A stretch of DNA of 59,285 nt from Undibacterium hunanense. GTDB lineage: Bacteria; Pseudomonadota; Gammaproteobacteria; Burkholderiales; Burkholderiaceae_D. The stretch's first letter is position 1, and the number at the start of each line of letters is the position of its first letter. This document shows positions 1 to 7,653 of this stretch, one piece after another. The notes under the pieces were generated by a model that worked only from the letters and a program-made list of their open reading frames with translations, was not told where the DNA came from and ran no database searches. Made by a program: the position numbers and the translations under genes. Location of the stretch: positions 1 to 59,285 of the forward strand of contig NZ_JACOGF010000023.1 in assembly GCF_014284335.1 (NCBI RefSeq), written 5' to 3'.

Positions 1-124
1 CTTCCATGGCCTTGCGCGCCAGGCCCGATACCAGTGCATATACCACCAGCACGTGAAATAATATGACCAGCCCTAATCCGATAAATTTCTTTCCCGGCTC
101 TTGCTGGCGATTTGAAAAATCCAT
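1..124 (-). CDS. tonB: Energy transducer TonB, N-terminal part (cut by window edge)
   Basis: Only the first 41 codons are in the window. They encode a short polar N-terminus followed by one hydrophobic helix (about residues 14-34, with the pattern FIGLGLVILFHVLVVYAL) that contains a His in the membrane, as in the TonB anchor that contacts ExbB/ExbD. TonB passes inner-membrane energy to outer-membrane receptors such as the one at 38528-41026. An AGGAGA ribosome-binding site lies about nine bases before the ATG. The proline-rich linker and C-terminal domain are outside the window, so the family call rests on the anchor alone. Confidence 0.7.
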   Translation of the reverse strand, partial: MDFSNRQQEPGKKFIGLGLVILFHVLVVYALVSGLARKAME

Positions 125-319
125 TCCCGCTGTCTCCTCGAACTTAGAATATGAAGGCGGTAATAATAACCGCTGTTGAAGAAAAAATTGCGCTTCTTTG
201 CTGAAAACTTGCCATATTTTTTGTACTAAGCATGGAATTTAACTCTCTGGCCAATAATCGCGGACATGATTGCCAGCTTTTACTTGCTGCGGGAATAAGC
301 AAATCCAACCTCTAAATAT

Positions 320-338
320 CAAAATAATGATTATTTGT
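320..338. promoter_or_regulatory. Weak Fur-box-like palindrome upstream of tonB
   Basis: The core AATAATGATTATT (323-335) is symmetric apart from its centre and resembles the ATAATGAT half-sites of Fur boxes. It lies about 200 bases upstream of the tonB start, which is farther than usual. Iron control of tonB is common, so the placement is plausible but unproven. Confidence 0.3.
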
Positions 339-935
339 GGTGACCCTGAAAATAAGCGACCAAACAGGCGCTTGGTACTTAGCAATAATTGAACCATGCC
401 AGATGTATGCAGCCAGTCAGCAAGCATGGTCCGTATATGCACTAACAAGATGAAAATTCCTGCAGGTATCTGCCCCAAAAAAATGCACTGTGGAGTGATC
501 AGTTTTGAGGTCATCTTATCCATGTTTTTGTTTCTTCCAAACCGGCAATAAATAGCAGCTTACGACAAGCCTGAAAGTTATCTGTGCCGTTGTAAAAATG
601 CATGCCGGTGCGGCTAAAATTTCTGCGGACTGTTTTGGGTCTGCTGACTTTGATCTGAAAAGTGAAGCAGAGAAATTTTCTGTCACCATCACCATCCATA
701 TTGATGTCGTTCTTTGCTTGGATCATGCCCATGCCTTCAGGCAAAGACCCTTATGTCTGGCCAAAGAAAAATCATCTGCTATCTTGCTGTTCCGCATCGA
801 CTTCGTCCGGTTTGCCGATGCAGATCATTTGCAATTGTGCGCTGACGTGTTGAGATATAAACGCTGCTATGCGCAGAGGCTGGCAAATTCATCTTGAAAA
901 ATGATCGCAGTATATATGTTTCGACACACTAAAAA

Positions 936-950
936 AGTAGTGTGACTACA
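936..950. promoter_or_regulatory. HexR-like operator, distal copy
   Basis: The sequence AGTAGTGTGACTACA contains the perfect palindrome GTAGT-GTG-ACTAC. From memory the HexR consensus is TGTARTWWWAYTACA; this site matches both half-sites but deviates in the spacer. HexR is a KDPG-responsive repressor of sugar catabolism genes in proteobacteria. The site lies about 185 bases upstream of glk. A looser reading as a CACACTA/TAGTGTG hairpin (925-944) overlaps it. Confidence 0.4.
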
Positions 951-1075
951 TTGCACTTAGTTGAATTTCATTCAATTTTTATCAGATGGAAATAGTTTTC
1001 GTTGCTGATTTTTCAGATTTCACTCTAATTTCACCACGGCGGGTGTAAATTTGTTAGACAGTAATGTGAATTTTA

Positions 1076-1090
1076 TGTAGTATTGTTACA
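1076..1090. promoter_or_regulatory. HexR-like operator next to glk
   Basis: The sequence TGTAGTATTGTTACA matches the recalled HexR consensus TGTARTWWWAYTACA at 14 of 15 positions. It lies inside a wider inverted repeat, TTATGTA (1073-1079) and TACATAA (1087-1093). It is 43 bases before the glk ATG, where a bound repressor would block the promoter. With the second site at 936-950, control of glk and the alpha-glucosidase by HexR is likely. Confidence 0.55.
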
Positions 1091-1133
1091 TAAATTGATG
1101 CCTGAATAGGTAGCCAGAGGCAGATCTGAAAAT

Positions 1134-2186
1134 ATGAATGCTGAGATGTTGACCAAAAATCCAAAAATACCAGATAGTGCAGGGCCGCGTTTGCTGGCAG
1201 ATATTGGTGGCACCAATGCGCGCTTTGCCCTGGAAACGACGAATCATCGTTTTGAAGCGATTACCGTATTGCCCTGCAATGCCTATCCCGATTTGCAGGC
1301 CGCCATTACGGCCTATCTTGCCAGAGAAGAAGTAAAGGCGCTGTGTCAGCAGGCAGTACAACATGCAGCCATTGCCATTGCCAACCCTGTGGAGGGGGAT
1401 GTGATAAGCATGACTAATCATCACTGGGCTTTCTCCATCGAGGCTTTGCGTCAGGCTTGTGGCTTCCAGAATCTGGTGGTGGTGAATGATTTCACTGCGC
1501 TGGCGATGGCTTTGCCTCATCTGGCAGAACATGAAAAATTGCAGGTTGGTGGCGGCCAGGCGCAAGCGCAACGCGCCATCGGTCTGATCGGGCCTGGTAC
1601 CGGTCTTGGTGTGTCCGGCATTATTCCTTCGGGGTCGCACTGGATACCTTTGTGCAGTGAAGGTGGCCATGTCTCGTTTTCACCGGCGGATGATACGGAA
1701 ATCGAGATTCTTCGTTATGCCCGCAAGGAATATGCGCATGTATCTGCTGAGCGCCTGATTTCCGGTATGGGTCTGGAAATCATGTATCGTGCCCTGTCAC
1801 ATATGGATCAGATATCCAATCCGGAAGACATGAATGCCGCCGATATCACGCGGCTTGCGCTGGATGGCAGTTGCCCTGTGTGTGTCCGTACAGTTGAATA
1901 TTTTTGCGCCATGCTGGGAACCATCGCCGGTAATCTGGCGATGACCCTGGGGGCTACCGGTGGCGTGTATATCGGTGGCGGTATCGTGCCGCGCCTGGGT
2001 GAATTTTTCAACACGTCTGCATTTCGCCAGCGTTTTGAAGCAAAAGGGCGTTTCGCCACTTATCTTGCGCAGGTACCGACTTTCCTTATTACTGCAGAAT
2101 ACCCGGCCTTTTTAGGTGTATCTGCCATTTTGACTGAACGGCTGTCGGTGGTTGCTGATTCTGCTGCTCATTTGATTGATGCCTGA
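1134..2186 (+). CDS. glk: Glucokinase
   Basis: A 350-residue cytoplasmic enzyme that phosphorylates glucose with ATP to glucose 6-phosphate, feeding the Entner-Doudoroff and pentose phosphate routes. The N-terminal phosphate-binding motif LLADIGGTNARF (about residues 21-32) is diagnostic of the proteobacterial glucokinase family. VVNDFTALAMALP (catalytic Asp) and LIGPGTGLGVSGI follow, and the C-terminal half carries the GGVYIGGGIVPR adenosine loop. Length is normal apart from an N-terminal extension of about 15 residues; a second in-frame ATG lies at 1146. The alpha-glucosidase gene begins 36 bases downstream, so the two probably form an operon that frees and activates glucose from maltooligosaccharides. 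Confidence 0.95.
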   Translation: MNAEMLTKNPKIPDSAGPRLLADIGGTNARFALETTNHRFEAITVLPCNAYPDLQAAITAYLAREEVKALCQQAVQHAAIAIANPVEGDVISMTNHHWAFSIEALRQACGFQNLVVVNDFTALAMALPHLAEHEKLQVGGGQAQAQRAIGLIGPGTGLGVSGIIPSGSHWIPLCSEGGHVSFSPADDTEIEILRYARKEYAHVSAERLISGMGLEIMYRALSHMDQISNPEDMNAADITRLALDGSCPVCVRTVEYFCAMLGTIAGNLAMTLGATGGVYIGGGIVPRLGEFFNTSAFRQRFEAKGRFATYLAQVPTFLITAEYPAFLGVSAILTERLSVVADSAAHLIDA

Positions 2187-2222
2187 TGCGTTGCCTGTAC
2201 TTTCAATTATTTTCTGGTCTGA

Positions 2223-3869
2223 GTGATGAATACTAGTGTTCAAATGAAGCAGGGCCAGCAGCCTGCCGACTGGTGGCGCGACGCCGTCATCTATCAGGTC
2301 TACCCGCGCAGTTTTTTCGACAGTAACGGTGATGGCATCGGTGACTTGCCCGGCATCACCGCTAAGCTCGATTACATCGCTGCACTGGGTGTGGATATTG
2401 TCTGGATATCGCCTTTCTTTACGTCGCCCATGAAGGACTTTGGTTACGACGTGGCAGACTATTGTGATGTCGATCCCATTTTCGGGTCGCTGGCCGACTT
2501 TGATCGTTTGTTGCAGCGTGCCCATGCGCTGGGTTTGAAGATCATGATCGATCAGGTCTTGTCGCATTGTTCCGATGTACATCCCTGGTTTACCGAAAGT
2601 CGCCAGAGTCGTGACAATCCCAAGGCAGACTGGTATGTCTGGGCTGACCCCAGGGCGGACGGTTCACCGCCAAATAACTGGCTGTCTGTATTTGGTGGTT
2701 CTGCCTGGCAATGGGATGCACGCCGCCGCCAGTATTACATGCATAATTTTCTGGTCAGCCAGCCGGACCTGAATTTCCATCATCCCGAAGTGCGCCAGGC
2801 ACATTTGGACAATATGCGTTTCTGGCTGGCACGCGGAGTGGATGGCTTCCGGCTGGATGCCTGCAACTTTCATTTCCATGACCGGGCGCTGCGCGACAAT
2901 CCGCCCAGCCAGGTGCGTGACAATAAAACCGTGCAAGACAATAATCCCTATGGCATGCAGGCGCATATCCATGACAAGACACAGCCAGAAAATCTGGCCT
3001 TTCTGGAAAGCATACGCAGTTTGCTCAATGAATTCGGTGCGATTGCCATCGGTGAAGTGGGCGCCGATGACTCATTGGGTGTCATGGCGGAATATACGGC
3101 AGGCGATAACAAACTGCATATGGCTTACAGTTTCAATCTGCTGACGGCAACCTGTTCCGCTGGGTATATTCGACAACAGGTCGAAGAATTTGAAGCGCGT
3201 GTCAAGGGCGGCTGGGTGTCCTGGTCAGTCGGCAATCATGATTCGGTGCGGGTCATGACACGCTGGGGTGGTCCGCAGGCAACGCCTGCTTTTGCCAAAA
3301 TGCTGCTGGCCATGCAAATGGCCCTGAAAGGCACGCCATGCCTGTATCAGGGGGATGAGCTGGCGCTGACTGAGGCCGAAGTTGCTTATGAAGATATACA
3401 AGACCCTTACGGCATTACGTTCTGGCCAGAATTCAAGGGGCGTGACGGTTGCCGTACGCCTATGCCCTGGCAGGCAGATCAGGTGCATGCAGGCTTCAGC
3501 AGCGGCAAGCCTTGGTTGCCGGTGTCGGCAGAACATACAGCCCACGCCGTATCTGTGCAGGATAAAGATGGCAATTCAGTGCTCAATTATGCGCGGCATA
3601 TCCTTGCCTGGTGCAAGCAATACCCGCAACTTAGCCGGGGCGATATCAGCTTCTTTGATGCTCCCGAATCGGTACTGGCGATACGTCGTGACCTTGCTGG
3701 CAACAACAGTATCGTGGCCGCATTCAATCTGGGCAATCAACCGGTGAGTTTCTACTGGCCTGATACAACCGGGGCAAAAACAATGGACGCCGCAGGTTTG
3801 CCAGGGCAGGCTGAAGCAGGAAAAGTCAGCTTGCCAGCCTATGGCGCGTGGTTTGGGGAAGTGAGTTAA
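2223..3869 (+). CDS. Alpha-glucosidase (GH13 family)
   Basis: A 548-residue glycoside hydrolase family 13 enzyme, expected to cleave alpha-linked glucose from short maltooligosaccharides or related sugars. The sequence opens with the WWRDAVIYQVYPRSF strand and an SNGDGIGDLPGI loop typical of alpha-glucosidases. The catalytic residues are visible: nucleophile Asp212 in GFRLDA, acid/base Glu278 in AIGEVGAD, and Asp340 in VGNHD. No signal peptide is seen, so it is cytoplasmic and its substrate must be imported. The first two codons are both ATG (2223 and 2226). It follows glk closely and ends before a strong terminator. Trehalose- or sucrose-active relatives share these motifs, so the exact substrate is not settled. 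Confidence 0.9.
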   Translation: MMNTSVQMKQGQQPADWWRDAVIYQVYPRSFFDSNGDGIGDLPGITAKLDYIAALGVDIVWISPFFTSPMKDFGYDVADYCDVDPIFGSLADFDRLLQRAHALGLKIMIDQVLSHCSDVHPWFTESRQSRDNPKADWYVWADPRADGSPPNNWLSVFGGSAWQWDARRRQYYMHNFLVSQPDLNFHHPEVRQAHLDNMRFWLARGVDGFRLDACNFHFHDRALRDNPPSQVRDNKTVQDNNPYGMQAHIHDKTQPENLAFLESIRSLLNEFGAIAIGEVGADDSLGVMAEYTAGDNKLHMAYSFNLLTATCSAGYIRQQVEEFEARVKGGWVSWSVGNHDSVRVMTRWGGPQATPAFAKMLLAMQMALKGTPCLYQGDELALTEAEVAYEDIQDPYGITFWPEFKGRDGCRTPMPWQADQVHAGFSSGKPWLPVSAEHTAHAVSVQDKDGNSVLNYARHILAWCKQYPQLSRGDISFFDAPESVLAIRRDLAGNNSIVAAFNLGNQPVSFYWPDTTGAKTMDAAGLPGQAEAGKVSLPAYGAWFGEVS

Positions 3870-3895
3870 ACAGGATGTTTTGCAGTGCGCTTGAC

Positions 3896-3928
3896 AGGGC
3901 TGTACGTGTGGCGTACGGCCCTTTTTTT
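3896..3928 (+). terminator. Rho-independent terminator after the glk/alpha-glucosidase operon
   Basis: An 11-bp stem (AGGGCTGTACG with CGTACGGCCCT, one T-G pair) closes a five-base loop and is followed directly by a run of T. It lies 27 bases after the alpha-glucosidase stop codon. Confidence 0.85.
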
Positions 3929-3973
3929 AATTCCTGTTGATTTTAATTTCTATTGATTCTATTCCTGCTGATA

Positions 3974-4744
3974 TCAAATACTTTCGTTCAGCATTTCTAC
4001 TGCCCAGTCAGCGATACCCTGAAACTGTCCGACAGCGGGATGATCCGGGGCGTAATGGCAAAGCGGCTGCTGAAATGCAAAAGCCATGCTGATGGCTTCA
4101 TCGCGCGGTATGCCAAAAGGCAACATGCGCTGGCCATATGATTTACTTAATGCAGATGCGATGTCGGTATTGAGCTTGTTGTCAGGTTCGAGCTGGTTCA
4201 ATAGCAGCATGCAATGATCAAGCGACGTGCCGGTTTCCATATTGCTTAACCAGGATTCCATGGCTGGTATGGTGGCATAAGAACTGGCGTCAGCCAGTGC
4301 AACCATGACAATCAGATCGGCGCAGGCAACGGCTTGCCGCAGGTACACCGATGGCCCTGGTGGTGTATCAATCAGCAGGATAGCGTCATCGGGCAGATCA
4401 AGCAGGCGGATCTGTTGTTCTATCCAGTCGGGCTGATTGGTCAGACAGAGTTCAAATTTCTTGCGTTCTGCTTCGCTGACATCGCCATAGGGCAGGTTGA
4501 TGACGTTATAGGCAGTCGGATAGGCAGCATCCGACCAGTCCTGTTCCAGTACTGTCTGTCTGCATACCCCATCTTCCAATGCGACACCTAGCCCGAAATG
4601 CAGGTGCAGGCTATTTTGCGGGTCCAGGTTCAAGACAGCGATGCTGTCGGTACTGGCATCCTGCGCCAGAACTGCAGCCAGATTGGCGGTCACGCTGGTT
4701 TTACCGACGCCACCCTTCATGGAAACAACTGCAATAATTTTCAT
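3974..4744 (-). CDS. bcsQ: BcsQ-type MinD/ParA ATPase, first copy
   Basis: A 256-residue P-loop ATPase of the MinD/ParA superfamily, closest in style to the cellulose accessory protein BcsQ (YhjQ). The deviant Walker A motif MKGGVGKTS (Lys10, Lys15) starts the protein, LNLDPQNSLHLHFGL follows, and LLIDTPPGPS forms Walker B. BcsQ proteins help assemble and localise the polysaccharide synthase at the inner membrane. Its start overlaps the stop of the preceding small gene by ATGA, so the two are translationally coupled. A second copy at 14622-15374 closes the locus on the other side. Confidence 0.85.
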   Translation of the reverse strand: MKIIAVVSMKGGVGKTSVTANLAAVLAQDASTDSIAVLNLDPQNSLHLHFGLGVALEDGVCRQTVLEQDWSDAAYPTAYNVINLPYGDVSEAERKKFELCLTNQPDWIEQQIRLLDLPDDAILLIDTPPGPSVYLRQAVACADLIVMVALADASSYATIPAMESWLSNMETGTSLDHCMLLLNQLEPDNKLNTDIASALSKSYGQRMLPFGIPRDEAISMAFAFQQPLCHYAPDHPAVGQFQGIADWAVEMLNESI

Positions 4745-5124
4745 TTTTTAAGTAGCTGTCCCAGAAATCCGGTATCGCCGGATGGCGCGGACAAATTTTT
4801 CTCATCAGTTGCCAGGCGCTGGAACAATGCCTGAACCGAGGATGAATTCCTGGCATTGCTCATGCCCGTGGTGGAGGACGTCAAATGCTGGAGCTGACTG
4901 GCGATTTGTTGTTTGCGGTTGGGTGAGCCACCAGGCGGCGAGCCGGCATATGGTGTCGCGCCTGCTGCCCCTGCTATAACCACCTCAGCGACAGGCATGT
5001 ATTGCCAGCGTGCTTCCCGTTCTGCTTCTGTTAACAGCGCAGGACGATGTGCCTGTTTTGCAGCGATAGACTGCAAAATGGGCCAGCTATGTTCAGGTGC
5101 TTTGCCATCGTCCTGGCGATTCAT
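4741..5124 (-). CDS. Small BcsP/BcsR-like accessory protein
   Basis: A 127-residue soluble protein without signal peptide or membrane segment. The middle is Ala/Gly/Pro/Ser-rich and probably disordered. Short conserved-looking patches sit at both ends: SWPILQSIA near the N-terminus and ALFQRLAT and FLGQLLKK at the C-terminus. The FxRLA type of patch occurs in small proteins encoded directly before bcsQ in betaproteobacterial cellulose loci (BcsP/BcsR), and this gene overlaps bcsQ by four bases. An AGAAAG site precedes the ATG. The assignment depends more on position than on sequence; it could be a lineage-specific partner. Confidence 0.5.
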   Translation of the reverse strand: MNRQDDGKAPEHSWPILQSIAAKQAHRPALLTEAEREARWQYMPVAEVVIAGAAGATPYAGSPPGGSPNRKQQIASQLQHLTSSTTGMSNARNSSSVQALFQRLATDEKNLSAPSGDTGFLGQLLKK

Positions 5125-5297
5125 GAATACTTTCTATGGTGAATGGTAAGTACTGCAAGCCGTTCAGATGATTTACAAAAGAAATCCATCAGCGTTGCAA
5201 AGGAGGCCTGGTCCTGATTATTTCGATTAATTTTATCAATCATTAATGAAGCGGCATAGAAATACTTGCATGCCTTTCATCAATGCATGTGTTTTGC

Positions 5298-6647
5298 TTA
5301 CTTCAATGACACAGCTGTTGCGCGACACATTTTCAATTCAGTGATCGATATCGCACCAGGCTCACTGGCTGTTATCTTCACGCCCGTATAGGTTTTGCCA
5401 TCCCGGGGCAATGCAAATACCAGACTGTGTGTAGTGGCATCACCATTAACGGGGACGGCCTGGCTTGATTTGCGTCCGCCAACATCCCCTTTCATCGCTT
5501 CCAGGGTCAGCGTTTGCGATGTCTTGCTGCTCACCTGTGCCTGCAGATAATCAAGACCATCACTGGCGGGACTCAGTTGTATGTTCAATTCGCCGTTTTT
5601 AGTGGCCCCAGGCAAGCTGGCAGTGACAGGTGAGGGGCGGCACTGCTGTTGCACCAGCGCCGACACACGTTGCAACCATTCCAGATTGTCGCTGCGATAG
5701 CGTTCTTCGCGGTAAGGGAAGGCCGGTGGTGCACGCATGTCTCTTTCCGGCATTTCCCATATCAGCAGTTTCGGTGGATTATTGCGAAAGGCATCATCGC
5801 GCAGATACGATTCCATGCCTACCCACGACCCCTGGTCAGCACCTACCGCAACGGTCAGTACATCTTTTTGCAGGCTGTATTTCAATAAGTCAGGAAAACG
5901 TGTCCAGGGTTTGGAATAGCTGCTACCCACCAGGCTGATCAAAGTGACAGGTGCATCACCCAGCAGATTATTGCTGCCGGCAGCCTTGCTCACCTCGACG
6001 TCGTACACCATTTCTGGTGCATAGGTGGCCGCATTTTTGGGTAACTGGTTGACCAGGTCGCGTGATACGGTGGCGATGGCTTGTTGTGTCCAGCGTACCG
6101 AGAATTTTTCAGTTGGAATAGTTCGCAGTATGGCTTTGAGTGTTGCATCGGTTTCCATGCTGATGGTGGCGGTGTCTGCCGCCAGCATGGCACCTTGCGC
6201 AGACCAGTGACTGTCAAGGCGGAAAAACAGATTCTTATCCGGCTGGCTTTTTACGTTCTGCAAAAAACTGGTATTCAGGTCAATGACTTTGACACCTGCC
6301 GAGTTCAATACCTGTGCCATTCTTTGATAATTGCCTGCCATATAAGGATTGAGCTTGTTCTGATCTGGCAGGTGGGCCTGGTAAATGCGTGCCTTGAGTG
6401 GCACCATGGCTACTACCAGGGTAATGCCGTTGTCCTTCAGGGCCTGATTGAACCCTTTGATCAGGTCCAGTGAGGTATTGCTTGCTGCCAGATCGGCACT
6501 GGTAGTCCATTCATAGCGATAAAACAGCCAGTCATGTTTGCCTTCAATGGCAGCAGCTTCCTGCGCAGATGCAGGTAATGTACTCAGACTCACTGCAATG
6601 AGGCTTGTGGTTAGCCAACTGGCCAGATGTAGGTAGGGGCGCAACAT
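5298..6647 (-). CDS. AlgX/AlgJ-like SGNH O-acetyltransferase
   Basis: A 449-residue exported protein of the AlgX/AlgJ family, which transfers acetyl groups to exopolysaccharide in the periplasm. A signal peptide ends near residue 28 (LPASAQ). The body has the family features GKHDWLFYR (about 36-44), VVAMVPLKARIY (78-89), the Asp-His pair in DSHWS (Asp145, His147), a GSSYS segment around Ser243 that should supply the nucleophile, and LIWEMPERD (295-303). The last 120 residues are beta-rich, comparable to the carbohydrate-binding domain of AlgX, and the length fits AlgX. AGGAG is well spaced before the ATG. It lies downstream of the AlgF-like gene on the same strand. Which serine is catalytic needs a structural alignment. 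Confidence 0.8.
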   Translation of the reverse strand: MLRPYLHLASWLTTSLIAVSLSTLPASAQEAAAIEGKHDWLFYRYEWTTSADLAASNTSLDLIKGFNQALKDNGITLVVAMVPLKARIYQAHLPDQNKLNPYMAGNYQRMAQVLNSAGVKVIDLNTSFLQNVKSQPDKNLFFRLDSHWSAQGAMLAADTATISMETDATLKAILRTIPTEKFSVRWTQQAIATVSRDLVNQLPKNAATYAPEMVYDVEVSKAAGSNNLLGDAPVTLISLVGSSYSKPWTRFPDLLKYSLQKDVLTVAVGADQGSWVGMESYLRDDAFRNNPPKLLIWEMPERDMRAPPAFPYREERYRSDNLEWLQRVSALVQQQCRPSPVTASLPGATKNGELNIQLSPASDGLDYLQAQVSSKTSQTLTLEAMKGDVGGRKSSQAVPVNGDATTHSLVFALPRDGKTYTGVKITASEPGAISITELKMCRATAVSLK

Positions 6648-6720
6648 GTTTATACTCCTGAAATGCGAATGGCAGTCACCATGACTTTAGTGGTGATGCA
6701 GATGGATAGCCGGGTTAATG

Positions 6721-7551
6721 TCATCTGGAAAATCCCGGTTCCAGCGTGTTTTTGGAAACCCGTGCACGCAAGTCTGAATGCGCTTCCGTTGAAAGCAGCA
6801 AACTATAGTTGTCCCCGCGTTCCATCGCCAGTGGAGTCCTGGCCTGTCCCTTGCCGGAAGGCGCACAATCAACGGACGTTGCTGGTCGCTCATTCAATGG
6901 ACAAACCAGCAATTCCACACTGACCGGATTTACCGCCAGCGAGTAGCTGGTGGATGGAGCCAGATCACGAAAAACGCTGGTCTTGCCATCCGCAGTTTTG
7001 ATATTGACCGTACCAGACTCTGGTGCCAGATGGTAAGCCGTCAAGGTGGACTTGAGCCGGTTGCTATTACTTCTGTCTTCAAATATGACGGGAGTAAGGG
7101 TTGTTGTTTGCGCTTGCAGGTGCATGAAAGCCAGTGTCTGTATGCGTTTTGCACGCACATCCAGCTTCAGTGTCTGGGCTTTCTTGCTGCCAGTACGTGA
7201 CTGCAAAATCAGCTCGTGCGGTCCGGCTGGCAACACCATGTAATGACTGAACTGGGATTCCTGCAAAGACGTCTGGCGGATTTTGCCGTCGATAAGTACG
7301 TCCACCTGATCTTGCTGGCCGAGGTAAATCACGCGGATATAACTGGCATCCGCTGGCGGTTCCGGTTCGTACAGGGCACCGGTGGATTGCGCCGTTGCCG
7401 TCATCGGCATGAGCAATTGCAGGCTCGATAGTAAACAAAACGGTAAACAAAACAGCAAACAAAACTTCAACAGATAGCGGGCGCTAAAGCCTTGCTCTGT
7501 CGGCAGATGGTGCTCGCCGGTGCAAGGTGTTGATGAAGTTTTTCTTTGCAT
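6721..7551 (-). CDS. AlgF-like polysaccharide O-acetylation protein
   Basis: A 276-residue periplasmic protein resembling AlgF, a small partner protein in alginate O-acetylation. After a long N-terminal region with a hydrophobic signal segment (about 28-55, ending TATAQ) comes GALYEPEPPADASYIRVIYL, the AlgF-type opening, then beta-rich segments. It is longer than typical AlgF because of the N-terminus; the true start may lie nearer the signal segment. It is first in a leftward operon with the AlgX-like gene and diverges from bcsE. An in-frame 12-base tandem repeat encodes the core of its signal peptide. The MBOAT acetyl carrier that normally accompanies AlgF is not in the window. Confidence 0.7.
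   Translation of the reverse strand: MQRKTSSTPCTGEHHLPTEQGFSARYLLKFCLLFCLPFCLLSSLQLLMPMTATAQSTGALYEPEPPADASYIRVIYLGQQDQVDVLIDGKIRQTSLQESQFSHYMVLPAGPHELILQSRTGSKKAQTLKLDVRAKRIQTLAFMHLQAQTTTLTPVIFEDRSNSNRLKSTLTAYHLAPESGTVNIKTADGKTSVFRDLAPSTSYSLAVNPVSVELLVCPLNERPATSVDCAPSGKGQARTPLAMERGDNYSLLLSTEAHSDLRARVSKNTLEPGFSR
7431..7466. repeat. Three 12-base tandem repeats inside the AlgF-like signal peptide
   Basis: Three near-identical units (GTAAACAAAACG, GTAAACAAAACA, GCAAACAAAACT) lie end to end. On the coding strand they encode repeated FCL-type blocks in the hydrophobic signal segment. A change in copy number would keep the frame and alter signal length. Confidence 0.8.
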
Positions 7552-7653
7552 ATTGAAATTTATTCAAGGTCGATTGTGATAAAAATGAAAACATAATTAA
7601 CAAACCAATCACATTTTCGGCAATGTTACACATGGTAAAATGGCGCAATAATA
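7552..7653. promoter_or_regulatory. Divergent promoter region between the algF-like gene and bcsE
   Basis: About 100 AT-rich bases separate the two halves of the polysaccharide locus. The inverted repeat TTGAA-ATTTA-TTCAA (7553-7567) sits directly upstream of the algF-like start. TAAAAT near 7636 is a possible -10 element for bcsE, but no convincing -35 accompanies it. Shared regulation of both arms is inferred from position only. Confidence 0.4.

Larger units (their letters stand above)
125..1133. other. Long intergenic region between tonB and glk
   Basis: About 1 kb between divergent genes. Short open frames occur on both strands, but none has a ribosome-binding site, a recognisable family or plausible composition, so none is called. 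It holds two HexR-like palindromes near glk and a weak Fur-like palindrome nearer tonB, which are listed separately. The remainder is AT-rich and unexplained; it could contain a decayed gene. Confidence 0.6.

Noticed and set aside
239..897. Several short frames in the tonB-glk gap
   Set aside because: They overlap one another on both strands, lack ribosome-binding sites and match nothing known.
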